Below, one piece after another: positions 33,704 through 44,576 of a stretch of 64,000 bases of DNA (position 1 is the first letter of the stretch; the number at the start of each line of letters is the position of its first letter). The DNA lies in the NCBI GenBank assembly GCA_013297985.1, contig JAAFIY010000003.1, forward strand, positions 20,327 through 84,326, read 5' to 3'. The translations under genes were made by a program, and so were the position numbers. A model generated the notes under the pieces. That model was given only the letters and a program-made list of their open reading frames with translations, did not search any database and had not been told where the DNA came from. Source of the DNA: Comamonadaceae bacterium. Its GTDB lineage: Bacteria; Pseudomonadota; Gammaproteobacteria; Burkholderiales; Burkholderiaceae_C.

Positions 33704-34756
33704 ATGACAGCCCATCGTGTGAATCGCTTGCGTACCTTGACCTTGCGGGCACGCCAGCGAGGCCTGACGCTCATCGAATTGATGGTGTCTCTGGTGGTGG
33801 GCCTGGTGCTGGTGCTGGCCGCCGCGCTGGCTTACCTGGGTACGCGCAATACGGCCAGCAGCCTAGACCAAGTCTCGCAGCTCAACGAGTCCGGCAAGCT
33901 GGCGCTTGACATCATCGCGCGCGAAATTCAAATGTCGTGCTACTACCCCATGACCTTTGGTGTGGGTACTACCACCATCCCCAGCTGCGACGACCGCAAC
34001 CCCCTGTCCAACCAGACCGGTTTTCCGGCTGTGGTGGCGGCATTGCCGATGTTGTTCGGCTGTGACAGCGGCATCGTCCAGCACACCCAACGCACAGCGG
34101 TCAACAGCACACGCTGCAACACCGCCACGGCGGGTGCCTCAGCTGGCGGCAGTCTGGTGGTTAGCTACTTTGTCTGGCCGCGCGAAACGGGTGGCACGAC
34201 TGGCTTGGGCACCGCATCGGCCACCGACTGCCTGCGCCAATCGGTACTGCAGTCAGGCTCGGCGGGTGACAGCGTGAACACCGACGCGAACGCACCGCAG
34301 TTCGTCTCCAACATCTTCAGTTTGCGACCCTTCACCTACACCAACTCAGATGGTGTGGCGGTCAGCACCAACAGCTTGTCTTGCGAAGGCAACGGCAACA
34401 TCGCCGCCACTGCGTCACGCCAGCCGATGCTGTCGGGCGTAGAGCAAATGGTGCTGCGCTATGTGGTGCAGCCGGGGTACGTAGTCAAGGGCTTTGGCGG
34501 CGCTGGCAGGGCCTTCTACACGGCGGCAGATCTGAACTCTGCGGCGACCAACGACGACCTGCTGACCAACTGGCGGGCAGTCGTCACCGTGCGCGTGTGC
34601 TTGCTGATGTCCACGGCTGACCCCGTGCGCCAAGTCGGTGGAACCAATAACTACCGCAATTGCGACGGCACCACCACCAACTACGCCACGGGCGAGCGCC
34701 GGGTGTTCAAGGCCTTTGAACGCAATGTGGCAGTGCGCAACAACTCCCGCTGGTAG
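33704..34756 (+). CDS. pilW: PilW family minor pilin
   Basis: RGLTLIELMVSLVVGLVLVLAAALAYLGTRNT; between pilV and pilX. Confidence 0.87.
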   Translation: MTAHRVNRLRTLTLRARQRGLTLIELMVSLVVGLVLVLAAALAYLGTRNTASSLDQVSQLNESGKLALDIIAREIQMSCYYPMTFGVGTTTIPSCDDRNPLSNQTGFPAVVAALPMLFGCDSGIVQHTQRTAVNSTRCNTATAGASAGGSLVVSYFVWPRETGGTTGLGTASATDCLRQSVLQSGSAGDSVNTDANAPQFVSNIFSLRPFTYTNSDGVAVSTNSLSCEGNGNIAATASRQPMLSGVEQMVLRYVVQPGYVVKGFGGAGRAFYTAADLNSAATNDDLLTNWRAVVTVRVCLLMSTADPVRQVGGTNNYRNCDGTTTNYATGERRVFKAFERNVAVRNNSRW

Positions 34757-34768
34757 CACGAGGTGAGC

Positions 34769-35455
34769 ATGAAGAACCCAAGCGTTTCATTCGCCCGCAT
34801 GCGGGGCTTAGCCTTGCCAGTGGTCATGATTTTTCTGGTGGTGATGGGCACCTTGGCCACCCTGGGTGTGCGCCGCGCAGTGGTGTCAGAGGCGCTGACG
34901 CGCAACCAGTTTGAGTTTGAAATTGCCCGCCAAGCCGCAGAGGCGGCCCTGCGCGACGCCGAGAGCGATGTGTTTCGAGTCACCAACGGCACGCCCTTGT
35001 GCACCCGAGACTGGAATCAGGGCCAATTCCGCCTGTTGGCCACGCCCGACTGCACCCAAGGCTTTTGCAACATCGAAACCGCAGGCGTGTACGCCGCAAG
35101 CGACTACAGCGCGGGCACCAACGCTCCGCCGTGGTGGCCTGCCGCCAAAAACGGCCGGTGGGATGACACCCCAGACGACAAACCTAGCGTGGCAGACGGC
35201 GTGGGCAAAAAATGCAGTTTTACCGGCGGCGTGCCTTTTGGCACCTTCACTGGCGCTGGCGCCTATCCAGGCGTGGCCAAGCAGCCTGAGTACCTGATTG
35301 AGTTCATGAACTTCCAATACCGGTTCAGTGACCGCAGCGTGATCATGCGCGTCACAGCCCGAGGCTTTGGCTCGGGCGGCAGCAGCAATGGCAACGGCAC
35401 CACCGAAGTGGTGTTGCAGAGCTTTATTCGCACAAACGATCTTGGCGCCAAGTAA
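34769..35455 (+). CDS. pilX: PilX family minor pilin
   Basis: RGLALPVVMIFLVVMGTLATLGVRR, QAAEAALRDAESDV. Confidence 0.85.
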   Translation: MKNPSVSFARMRGLALPVVMIFLVVMGTLATLGVRRAVVSEALTRNQFEFEIARQAAEAALRDAESDVFRVTNGTPLCTRDWNQGQFRLLATPDCTQGFCNIETAGVYAASDYSAGTNAPPWWPAAKNGRWDDTPDDKPSVADGVGKKCSFTGGVPFGTFTGAGAYPGVAKQPEYLIEFMNFQYRFSDRSVIMRVTARGFGSGGSSNGNGTTEVVLQSFIRTNDLGAK

Positions 35456-35472
35456 CAGCGCCTAAACAACAG

Positions 35473-38400
35473 GTGATCGTCATGAAACATCGAATCTCTC
35501 AATGGATCGCGCTGCCGCTGGCAGTGGTGATCTTCTCGGTCAGCGGCTTTATCGCGGCTCAAACGCCTTCGCCCCCGCCGGTGATCCCGCCCAACCTGGT
35601 CACTGACCAGGCCAAGCCCATGATCATGCTGAACATGTCGCGCGACCATCAGCTTTTCTACCGCGCCTACGACGAGTTCTCTGACATCGATGGCGGCCTG
35701 CCGGGCGGCGATCTGGCCCCTGAGACCACTTACAAGCACTCGTTTACCTACTACGGCTACTTCGATTCTTTCAAGTGCTACAACTACAACGGCACCAGCA
35801 GCCGTTTTGAACCCACCAGCGTCACGGCAGACAAAACCTGTACCGGCCAAGCAGGCCGCTGGAGCGGCAACTTCTTGAACTGGTCCACGATGACCAAGAT
35901 CGACATCGTTCGCAAGGTGCTCTATGGCGGCTTGCGCAGCACCGACACCACGAGCCTGACGGTGCTTGAGCGCGCTAATTTGCCCACCGACGCGCATTCG
36001 TTTGCCAAACACTACCGCGGTACGACCACCGTGCCGGTGTCGGCTGTGACGCCGTTTGACCAGACTGAAGTCACCATTTGCAACACCACGTTGGGCGACA
36101 ACAATGGCGTCAACCGCTATTCACACACCAATAACAACCCGCCTTTGTTGCGTGTGGCTCGCGGTGATTACCAACTGTGGAATGCCAATGAGCGCTGGCA
36201 GTGCTATTGGAGTGAGGACAAAGCGGCTAGCAACGGAAACAGCCCGGCCACTACCGGGTTGAATTCGGCTAGCAGCAACCCCGGGCGAGGCACTCAGGGC
36301 TTGACAGTCGGTGGCAGCGGCCCCGACTTTGTTGTGCGGGTGGAAGCCTGCCGCAGCGCGTTGATCGGAAACGAGCGCTGCAAAGAATATGGCAGTGGTG
36401 GGTCAAGTTCATTCAAACCGATTGGTTTGTTGCACGAATACGGCGAGGACGAGAAAGCTGAATTTGGACTGTTAACTGGTAGTTTTCGAAAAAACATCAG
36501 TGGTGGTGTCGTGCGCTCCAATATGGGTAGTTTTCGGGACGAAATCAACACCACCAATGGCAATTTCAGCTCAAGTGCGCGCGGCATTGTCTATAACATT
36601 GATCGCCTACGCATCTACGGCTATGACTACAACGACGGCACTTATATCGGCGCGGACAACTGCAGCTACCAGATCACCGGCTTGACCGAAGGCGAATGCA
36701 CCAGCTGGGGCAATCCGATTGGTGAGATGTACCTGGAGTCGTTGCGGTATTTGGCCGGTAAGACTGCCACGCCTGCCTTCACCTACACCAACAGCGGCAG
36801 CAAGGACGCTGCCATGGGGCTTTCGCAGCCCGCCTGGGTGGACCCCATGCTACGTGGCAGCCCAACTGAGCGCGCCGCCACCGAGGCCAAGTTCGGTCGG
36901 GCTCAGTGCCGTCCGATCAATTTGTTGACGTTTAACGCCAGTGTGTCCTCATATGACCATGACCAATGGGCGCCTTTCAGTGACCTGAGCAGCACTCAAA
37001 CAGTGGGTGCTTTGGTGGACATCATCGGTGTCGAAGAGAAAATCCACAACAAGCTATGGTTTGTAGGCGGAAACGGTGGCACCGATCCCGATACTGATGC
37101 TAACCGCTTGTGTACATCAAAGACCGTGGGCACGCTGTCTAGCGTGCGGGGCATTTGCCCGGATGGACCCGCTTATTTTGGTTCCTATGCGATGGCCGGG
37201 CTTGCTTATTGGGCCAATACCAACCGCATTCGATCTGACATTACCGCTGCTACCGACTTCAATCGCAGCCTGATGGTGCGCAGCTATTCGGTGGCGCTCA
37301 GCCAAGGCAAGCCCCGCATTGTCGTGCGCAATGGTAACAACGTTGCCGTCATTCAACCGGCTTATCGGCTGCGGATTAACAGTACACGGGTGGGTTCGGG
37401 CACTCTTGTGGATTTTCGGGTGGTGAATGAGTCCGCGACCGAAGGGCGCTACCTGGTGGTGTGGGAAGACTCCGAGCAAGGTGGTGACTATGACCAAGAC
37501 GCGTCCGGCATCATCCGCTGGAAGCTGGAAGGCGACACACTGCGCGTCTTTACCAGCACGTTTGCGGACGCCACAGCCAACCCCCAGGGTTTTGGCTACA
37601 CCATCTCGGGCACCAACCTCGACGGCGTGCACTTTCACTCGGGCATTCTGGGCTTTAATTACAACGACCCAACTAATCTACCTGTTACCCGTCCTGACGG
37701 TACGGCTCACCCCAATGTGAATGCCAGTGGTGGTTGTAAAGATTGCCGCAGCAACCAAGGCGAAACCATGGCCACCTACACCTTGAAGGGCACGTCCGGC
37801 GGCTCGCTGGAAGACCCGCTGTGGTACGCCGCCAAGTGGGGCGGCTTCAGCGGTGCGATCGATTCGACCAGCAAGCCCACCAGCAAAGCCTCGTGGGACA
37901 TCAAAAAGATCGATGGCACCGCGGGCGAAGACGGTATTCCCGACAACTACTTCTTTGCCACGCGCCCGCAGGAGTTAGAGAACTCATTGCGCAGCGTGTT
38001 TGAAGCCATCATCAGTGGCTCTAACACGGCGCCTGCCCTTTCAGCACCGCAGCTCACCGTGGGTAGCGCCCGCTATTCGGTCAGCTTTGACCAGGCCACC
38101 GGCAAGGGCGAGGTGTCGGCGTTTGTCATCAAGGCCGATGGTGAGTTCAACGACGCGCCGGCGTGGACTGCCAATGCAAAGCTCAACCCCGTGTCAGCAA
38201 GCAGCCGGGTGATGATCACCAATGAGGCCCAAGAAGGCAAAGCCCTGCGCTGGGCCAATTTGTCGGCCACCACCAAAACCACCGCGTTCGCTGACGTGGA
38301 AAAGCGCCTGGATTGGTACCGCGGAGACAAGGCAGACGAGACCCCAGCCGGCTTGCGCTTGCGCGCCCGCACGGCCAGCGGCGTGCCATGGTCGCTTGGC

Positions 38401-40230
38401 AATATTGTCAATAGCAACCCCCATGTGCAACTGCGCCCGCAGGCAGCTTTGGCGGGCCCGAATTTTCCGGGCTACCGGACGTTTGCAACGTCTACAACCA
38501 GCAAGGCACGAAAGCCAGTGCTTTGGGTGGGGTCGGGGGACGGCCTGCTGTACGGTATCAACGCCAGTGTCAGCATCGATGCTTCCACCACGCCCCCCAC
38601 CCCCGATCCGGACGGCGGCAAGGTGATCTTGTCTTACCTGCCGCAAGGCCTGCACGCGAAGATTCCGTCTTGGATCACCACCGGCGCAGACCCCGTGCAG
38701 GCCCAAATGGACGGCTCTCCGTTTACTGCGGATGTGAACCTGGCCGCCATGAGTTCCACTTCGCACAACTGGAAGACCTATCTGTTCTCAGCGCTGGGCC
38801 GTGGTGGAAAAGGCATGTTCGCGCTAGACGTTACCAACCCGAGCACGTTTGCCGAGAGCGCAGCCAGTTCCATCTTCCGCTGGCAGTTCAATGAGACCAA
38901 CGACAACTCCGGCGACTTGGGCTTTAACGTGTCGAGTGCCACCACCATTAACCCGCAAAGCGGTCAAAGCGGCATGGTGGCCTTGATGAACAACGGCAAG
39001 TTTGCGGTGTTGATGAATAACGGCGTGCGTAGCGCCAATGCCAGCGCTGCTCTGTACATCTTGAACGCAGCGGGTCCTTCAGGCACCGGTGGCGCGTGGT
39101 TGAGCGGTGGGGCCAACCCAGACTTCGTGAAGCTGGTCGTGCCAAGCGCGGGCCCCACCAGCGTGGCCAACGGTCTGTCTGAACCCACTTGGGTGGATGT
39201 GGACGGCAACGGCACGGCGGACTTCATCTACGCCGGTGACCTGCGCGGCAACGTCTGGAAGTTCGATGTCCGCGACGCGAATCCCGCCAATTGGAAGGTG
39301 GCACTCGAGAACCTGCCCCTGTTTCAGGCCAACTCGAGCACCACCATGCCGGTGACTTCGGCCAACTACTTGCCCATCACCTCCACGATCCGCTTGGAGC
39401 GTCATCCGAACGGCGGCTTTGTGGCGGTGTTCGGAACCGGGCAGGCCTTGTTCAGCGGCGACTTTGCCAGCTCATCCAGGGTAGACATGACCTTCGGGAT
39501 TTGGGATCGGCCCGCATTCTCGAGCACCACCTCGCCCATGACCGCCGCCCAGTTGGGCGCTGATTTAGGGACTGCGCTTCCCAGGGGCCTGAAGTACTTG
39601 CAACAGCGCGTGCTGGCCCGCAACGCCACCACCGGGTTAGGCACGATGTCTGAGCCTACGGGGGACACCACTCCGGGGGTGGACTGGGCAAGCCAAGCGG
39701 GCTGGTATTTCCGCTTCGCTGCGACGACTGAGATGAACGTCTACAGCCCTCTTTACTTGTTCGACGGCTTGATGGGGGTGAACTCGATTGCTCCCAAGGG
39801 CACCTCATCGACCGATTGCAATGTCAGCTCTGATGGCTACCTCACCCTGTTTGATCCAATTTCGGGCTTGCTGCCTCGTAACGTGGCCGGTAAAACGACG
39901 GTGGGTGGTGTGTCGCTGAACGTGGCGTCAGTCAAGCTCAAGAGCGGTGATCCGCTGCGGGTCAGCTGGGATCTGACTCCCAAGAACCCAACCATCGGCC
40001 CGGGCAGCGGCGGCAGTGGCAGCCCCAAAGACGATCCGTGTGTCGGCCCTGATTGCAAGAAAACCGACAACTCCACCGGGCCAAGCTGCGTTGCGAGTCG
40101 AGCCACCTTGCCAACCTCGTCAAACTTGGCGCTCGTCCAGAACACGTCCAACGACTCGCTGTTCGCAGGCTCTAGCCGTTGCAGAATCCACTGGCGCGAC
40201 GTACCCAACTTCCGCACCACCGTACGCTAG
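35473..40230 (+). CDS. pilY1: PilY1-like type IV pilus tip/assembly protein (1585 aa)
   Basis: C-terminal beta-propeller with WVGSGDGLLYGINA and DVDGNGTADFIYAGDLRGNVWKFDV; pilus cluster context. Confidence 0.92.
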   Translation: MIVMKHRISQWIALPLAVVIFSVSGFIAAQTPSPPPVIPPNLVTDQAKPMIMLNMSRDHQLFYRAYDEFSDIDGGLPGGDLAPETTYKHSFTYYGYFDSFKCYNYNGTSSRFEPTSVTADKTCTGQAGRWSGNFLNWSTMTKIDIVRKVLYGGLRSTDTTSLTVLERANLPTDAHSFAKHYRGTTTVPVSAVTPFDQTEVTICNTTLGDNNGVNRYSHTNNNPPLLRVARGDYQLWNANERWQCYWSEDKAASNGNSPATTGLNSASSNPGRGTQGLTVGGSGPDFVVRVEACRSALIGNERCKEYGSGGSSSFKPIGLLHEYGEDEKAEFGLLTGSFRKNISGGVVRSNMGSFRDEINTTNGNFSSSARGIVYNIDRLRIYGYDYNDGTYIGADNCSYQITGLTEGECTSWGNPIGEMYLESLRYLAGKTATPAFTYTNSGSKDAAMGLSQPAWVDPMLRGSPTERAATEAKFGRAQCRPINLLTFNASVSSYDHDQWAPFSDLSSTQTVGALVDIIGVEEKIHNKLWFVGGNGGTDPDTDANRLCTSKTVGTLSSVRGICPDGPAYFGSYAMAGLAYWANTNRIRSDITAATDFNRSLMVRSYSVALSQGKPRIVVRNGNNVAVIQPAYRLRINSTRVGSGTLVDFRVVNESATEGRYLVVWEDSEQGGDYDQDASGIIRWKLEGDTLRVFTSTFADATANPQGFGYTISGTNLDGVHFHSGILGFNYNDPTNLPVTRPDGTAHPNVNASGGCKDCRSNQGETMATYTLKGTSGGSLEDPLWYAAKWGGFSGAIDSTSKPTSKASWDIKKIDGTAGEDGIPDNYFFATRPQELENSLRSVFEAIISGSNTAPALSAPQLTVGSARYSVSFDQATGKGEVSAFVIKADGEFNDAPAWTANAKLNPVSASSRVMITNEAQEGKALRWANLSATTKTTAFADVEKRLDWYRGDKADETPAGLRLRARTASGVPWSLGNIVNSNPHVQLRPQAALAGPNFPGYRTFATSTTSKARKPVLWVGSGDGLLYGINASVSIDASTTPPTPDPDGGKVILSYLPQGLHAKIPSWITTGADPVQAQMDGSPFTADVNLAAMSSTSHNWKTYLFSALGRGGKGMFALDVTNPSTFAESAASSIFRWQFNETNDNSGDLGFNVSSATTINPQSGQSGMVALMNNGKFAVLMNNGVRSANASAALYILNAAGPSGTGGAWLSGGANPDFVKLVVPSAGPTSVANGLSEPTWVDVDGNGTADFIYAGDLRGNVWKFDVRDANPANWKVALENLPLFQANSSTTMPVTSANYLPITSTIRLERHPNGGFVAVFGTGQALFSGDFASSSRVDMTFGIWDRPAFSSTTSPMTAAQLGADLGTALPRGLKYLQQRVLARNATTGLGTMSEPTGDTTPGVDWASQAGWYFRFAATTEMNVYSPLYLFDGLMGVNSIAPKGTSSTDCNVSSDGYLTLFDPISGLLPRNVAGKTTVGGVSLNVASVKLKSGDPLRVSWDLTPKNPTIGPGSGGSGSPKDDPCVGPDCKKTDNSTGPSCVASRATLPTSSNLALVQNTSNDSLFAGSSRCRIHWRDVPNFRTTVR

Positions 40231-40251
40231 CCATTTGTGCCAAGAAAGCCT

Positions 40252-40743
40252 ATGAACAAGTCCAAAACGAAAGGCTTCACGCTGATCGAACTGATGATCA
40301 CCGTGGCTGTGCTCGGTATCTTGGCCGCTGTGGCTCTGCCGTCCTACACGCAGTACATCGCCCGCGGCCACCGGGCCGAGGCGCAGGCGGCGCTACTGCG
40401 TGGGCAACAGTGGATGGAGCGGCACTTTGCCGAGAACAACAGCTATTCGGCCAACGCGGGCGGCACAGCTACTGATGGAACCTCCGGCACCTTCATTACC
40501 AACTCCGGTGTTACTCGGGTGCCCGCCGACACGGGGGTAGCACAGCGGTATGCGATCACCATCACGGCCGTGACGGCCACCAGCTACACGCTCACCGCCA
40601 CCCGCCAAGGCAGCATGGCCAATGATCGGTGCGGCAACTACACCGTGAACAACTTGGGTGTTCGCAGCGTGGCGAGTTTTGCCAGCAGCTACGGCACGGG
40701 TGCAACCGGTGCTGCTGCGGCGGTGCGCGACTGCTGGAAGTAA
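40252..40743 (+). CDS. pilE: PilE-like type IV minor pilin
   Basis: [43 protein letters not shown]. Confidence 0.87.
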   Translation: MNKSKTKGFTLIELMITVAVLGILAAVALPSYTQYIARGHRAEAQAALLRGQQWMERHFAENNSYSANAGGTATDGTSGTFITNSGVTRVPADTGVAQRYAITITAVTATSYTLTATRQGSMANDRCGNYTVNNLGVRSVASFASSYGTGATGAAAAVRDCWK

Positions 40744-40791
40744 GACGCAGCGAACTTGCAGGCGGCTACCGGCTCACCCTGCACCCAGCCC

Positions 40792-41241
40792 CTAACGCCG
40801 CACCTCATCCACCAGCGTCTTGAAGTCATCGATGTCTTCAAAACTGCGATAGACGCTGGCAAAGCGCACATAGGCCACTTTGTCGAGCTTTTTTAGCTCG
40901 CGCATCACCCATTCGCCCAGGCGGTTAGATGCGATTTCGCGTTGGCCTTGGTTGAGCAGTTTTTCTTCAATGCGGGCGATGGCCGCGTCAATTTGCTCGG
41001 TGCTCACTGGGCGTTTGCGCAGCGCTAGGTTGAGCGAAGCTGCCAGCTTGTCAGGCTTGTATTCGGCCCGGCGGCCGTCTTTTTTGATGATGCTGGGAAA
41101 GCTCAGCTCAGGCCGCTCATAGGTGGTGAAGCGCTTTTCACACGCGCCGCACTGGCGGCGTCGGCGGATGAAGTCACCCTCTTCTGCCACGCGCGTTTCC
41201 ACCACTTGCGTGTCAGGGTGCGAGCAAAAGGGGCACTTCAT
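40792..41241 (-). CDS. nrdR: Transcriptional repressor NrdR
   Basis: [43 protein letters not shown]. Confidence 0.97.
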   Translation of the reverse strand: MKCPFCSHPDTQVVETRVAEEGDFIRRRRQCGACEKRFTTYERPELSFPSIIKKDGRRAEYKPDKLAASLNLALRKRPVSTEQIDAAIARIEEKLLNQGQREIASNRLGEWVMRELKKLDKVAYVRFASVYRSFEDIDDFKTLVDEVRR

Positions 41242-41327
41242 GGTTGGAGTATCGGTGGCGGCTTTTGGTGCAGCCCAGATGTCATTGTGGCCAATACGGC
41301 GATTGCGCCCATCAATACGCCCGATGC

Positions 41328-41380
41328 AGCTACAAAAAACATAGCAGATCGCAGCAGTGCGCTGAAACGCGGGCGCTAGG
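41328..41380 (+). repeat. Dispersed palindromic repeat, glyA/nrdR intergenic, degenerate middle
   Basis: AGCTACAAAAAACATAGCAGATCGCAGCAGTGCGCTGAAACGCGGGCGCTAGG. Confidence 0.6.
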
Positions 41381-41409
41381 CCTGGCCCAACGCCGCGCCC
41401 GCCAAAGCC

Positions 41410-42654
41410 TTAGCGATACACCGGAAAGCGCGCGGTCAGCGCCGACACCTTGGCACGCACTTCGGCCAAGCGGGCTTCATTGCCCGCGTTTTCCAGCACG
41501 TCGGCCACCAAGGTGGCGGTCAGCCGGGTTTCTTCAGCGCCAAAGCCGCGGGTGGTGATGGCAGGCGTGCCCACGCGAATGCCGCTGGTCACCATCGCTT
41601 TTTCTGGGTCTTTGGGAATCGCGTTTTTGTTGATGGTGATGTGCGCTTGGCCCAAGGCGGCTTCAGCGGCTTTGCCGGTGATGCCTTTGGCGCGCAGGTC
41701 CACCAGCATCACATGCGATTCAGTGCGCCCGCTCACGATGCGCAGGCCGCGCTCAGTCAGCGTTTGCGCCATGACTTGGGCATTAGCCACCACTTGCTGT
41801 TGATACTGCTTGAAGCCGGGCGACAGCGCTTCGCGAAAAGCCACCGCCTTGGCCGCAATCACATGCATCAGCGGGCCGCCTTGCAGGCCGGGGAAGACGG
41901 CGCTGTTGATGGCTTTTTCATGCTCGGCTTTCATCAAGATGATGCCGCCGCGCGGGCCACGCAGGCTTTTGTGGGTGGTGCTGGTCACTACGTCGGCGTG
42001 CGGCACAGGGTTGGGGTACACACCTGCGGCCACCAGGCCGGCGTAGTGGGCCATGTCCACCATGAAGATGGCGCCTACGGCCTTGGCCACGCGGGCAAAG
42101 CGTTCAAAGTCAATGCGCAGGCTGTAGGCACTGGCACCCGCAATGATGAGCTTGGGGCGTTTTTCGTGCGCCAGGCGTTCCATGGCGTCGTAGTCAATCG
42201 CTTCGTTGGCGTCCAGCCCGTAGCTGACCACGTTGAACCACTTGCCGCTTAAGTTCAGCGGCATGCCGTGGGTGAGGTGGCCGCCTTCGGCCAGGCTCAT
42301 GCCCATGATGGTGTCGCCGGGCTTCAAAAAGGCCAAAAACACCGCCTGGTTGGCGCTTGCGCCGCAATGCGGCTGCACGTTGGCGGCGTCGGCACCAAAG
42401 AGCTGCTTGACTCGTTCAATGGCCAGCAACTCGGCCACATCCACATGCTCGCAGCCACCGTAGTAACGCTTGCCCGGGTAGCCCTCGGCGTATTTGTTGG
42501 TGAGCTGACTGCCTTGCGCGGCCAGCACGGCGGGCGAGGCGTAGTTTTCGCTGGCGATCAGCTCAATGTGGTCTTCCTGCCGCTGGTTTTCGGCCTGGAT
42601 GGCAGAAAAAAGCTCAGGGTCAACGGATTCGATGGTTTGGCGGTGGTCGTACAT
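41410..42654 (-). CDS. glyA: Serine hydroxymethyltransferase
   Basis: [36 protein letters not shown]. Confidence 0.97.
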   Translation of the reverse strand: MYDHRQTIESVDPELFSAIQAENQRQEDHIELIASENYASPAVLAAQGSQLTNKYAEGYPGKRYYGGCEHVDVAELLAIERVKQLFGADAANVQPHCGASANQAVFLAFLKPGDTIMGMSLAEGGHLTHGMPLNLSGKWFNVVSYGLDANEAIDYDAMERLAHEKRPKLIIAGASAYSLRIDFERFARVAKAVGAIFMVDMAHYAGLVAAGVYPNPVPHADVVTSTTHKSLRGPRGGIILMKAEHEKAINSAVFPGLQGGPLMHVIAAKAVAFREALSPGFKQYQQQVVANAQVMAQTLTERGLRIVSGRTESHVMLVDLRAKGITGKAAEAALGQAHITINKNAIPKDPEKAMVTSGIRVGTPAITTRGFGAEETRLTATLVADVLENAGNEARLAEVRAKVSALTARFPVYR

Positions 42655-42736
42655 GGTCTGGCAGGCTCCGGTTTGCGTACATGCCCTTGGCCGCCGCGCT
42701 GCAGTTGCCGCGAAGCAGTCAGGTCGGTCGGCAAAG

Positions 42737-42905
42737 GCTGCCCAGGCGCACGGCGGATCGGCCGCTGCCTGCCATCGCCTTCAAAGCCAATGACCTGCCG
42801 CGCCGGTGTACTCCCCCGTGGTGGTGGTCTCCACGTCGGGCCTTCCCTGCATCAGGGGGTGATGCAGCGAATCCCTATCGCCAGTCGTACACACCCCGTA
42901 GTTTA
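42737..42905 (-). ncRNA. ZTP/ZMP riboswitch (pfl-like motif) upstream of glyA
   Basis: Minus strand ACGACTGGCGATAGGG...GTGGAGACCACCACCACGGGGGAGTACACC...CCGTGCGCCTGGGCAGCC, matching remembered pfl core elements (ACUGGCG; GGUGG/CCACC-GGGGAG; CCGCCUGGGCA). Confidence 0.82.
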
Positions 42906-42949
42906 CCGGGGGCTGAACGCTTTAGGTGCGCTGGTTGAGGTGCGGCCGA

Positions 42950-43915
42950 TCAGCCCGCGTCAGCGGACGCAGGCACTGGCACGGTGGAGCCAGCGGGACC
43001 ATGGTTGGGTGCGTGGCCAGGCGAAGCTTTCAGGCTAGCTGGCATCACCCCCGGGGCGCCTACCGGTTGGCGCATGTCCAGCGCGGGGGTGGGCACAGTT
43101 GCTTCCCGCGAAGCGACTTCGGCGACCGGGGCGGCCGTCGGCTGCGCCTGCATTGCCACAGGGGCTGCCGCAGGCAACTCGGCCACTTGGGTGGGCACGG
43201 CCGTGCCCTGGGCAACTTGGCGCAGGCGATTGAATTCGGCCATCACTTTGGCCGCATAGCCACCGTCATCGGGCAGATTGGCTGCACCCACATAGAACTT
43301 CAGGCCGCCTTCGAGCGAACCCGCGCGGGCGATGCACTCTTGCAGCACCTTCACGCCCACACGCAGGTTGCTGACTGGGTCAAACGCCGCCAGCGTGCCG
43401 CCGAAGCTTTGGTATTTGTCGGTGTGCACCCGGGTCATGACCTGCATCAGACCTTGGGCGCCCACTGGGCTTTGAGCAAAGGGGTTAAAGCCCGATTCAA
43501 TGGCCATGATGGCCAGAATCAGCGCCGGGTCGAGCTTGGCGCGTTGGCCCACCACATGGGCTTCGGCGACTAAGGCCGCAATAGGCTCGGGCGCCACGCG
43601 GTACTTGGTGCTGATCCAGCGCGCCATGCGGGCTTGCTCTTTGGGCAGCTCGGCCAGGTGCACAGCGGTGGCGCGCTCATGCGCGCTGGTGTCGGCTTCA
43701 AAGCCTTGTTCGGTCACTTGGCGCTCTTGCAGCCACTGCACCAACTGGCTTTCGCCGTGTTGGCGCAGCTCGGGCCGCACCAGCAAGGTCAGGGCCACAA
43801 AGGCCACCGCCAAGCCCAACAGCGCGAAGCCGTTGTGGGTGATTTCAAAAAAACCGTCGGCGATATCTTGCGCGGCGTGGCGCAGGCCGAGGATGAACGG
43901 GCGTTGCTCAGTCAT
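42950..43915 (-). CDS. Lytic transglycosylase (SLT domain), membrane-anchored
   Basis: LALIMAIESGFNPFAQSPVGAQGLMQVM-type motif, NLRVGVKVLQECI, KFYVGAANLPDDGGYAAKVM. Confidence 0.9.
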   Translation of the reverse strand: MTEQRPFILGLRHAAQDIADGFFEITHNGFALLGLAVAFVALTLLVRPELRQHGESQLVQWLQERQVTEQGFEADTSAHERATAVHLAELPKEQARMARWISTKYRVAPEPIAALVAEAHVVGQRAKLDPALILAIMAIESGFNPFAQSPVGAQGLMQVMTRVHTDKYQSFGGTLAAFDPVSNLRVGVKVLQECIARAGSLEGGLKFYVGAANLPDDGGYAAKVMAEFNRLRQVAQGTAVPTQVAELPAAAPVAMQAQPTAAPVAEVASREATVPTPALDMRQPVGAPGVMPASLKASPGHAPNHGPAGSTVPVPASADAG

Positions 43916-44310
43916 GGCACCTCCTGGTGGGGCGCGGCGCGGGTTGCGGGCGGCCCGAACGAATTCAGGCCCGCCAGCAACACCGGCACCGCGGTGCATC
44001 GGTGGGTGTCGAATCGCGCTTTGGGCCACTGCGTGGCAGGGCGGCCAGAGCGCGGGGCCTGCTTAGAAAAAAACAGGCGCCAGTTGCGACAGCGAACCAG
44101 CCGCTCGCTGCGCGGCTGGGGATAACCCGGACTCGGGTGATCAGCGGGACGGATGCTACGTGCGCTGTTTATGCTCAGTCAATAGTAAAAAACAATTTCT
44201 TTATAACCCCATAGCCCATAAGAGTTGGGCTTTAGCCATCGGCGGCCACTGAATTTTTAGCCAGTTCATGGTCGTCAATTGTCTTGGGCTTGTAATCCAA
44301 CGTATCTTTT

Positions 44311-44369
44311 TTGCTATGTAAAACGTAGCAAAAACTGCAATCAGGTAGGCCGAAGCAGCCGATTTTCAT
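44311..44369 (+). repeat. Dispersed palindromic repeat in an AT-richer intergenic region
   Basis: TTGCTATGTAAAACGTAGCAAAAACTGCAATCAGGTAGGCCGAAGCAGCCGATTTT; 5' and 3' modules recognisable, middle divergent. Confidence 0.5.
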
Positions 44370-44576
44370 TGAGTTGTTTTGGACCGCCGACAAGCTGCTG
44401 CTTCGGCAGGGTTGCATGGTTCTGACCATCGGCCTGCCTGGGTGCGCAAAGCCATGGAGTGAGCGCCTGGGCTGATTTAGAGCAAGGCCCCAATTGGGGC
44501 TGAAATCTGGAGTGGGCTGCCGGGCGTGGGGTTGGCGTGGGGCCGATCTAGCGGCGGACCTAGCGGTGGACCGCTG

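Noticed and set aside
44030-44570. Small ORF 44232-44429 in the AT-richer gap
   Set aside because: No recognisable domain and partly overlaps a repeat copy; treated as intergenic.
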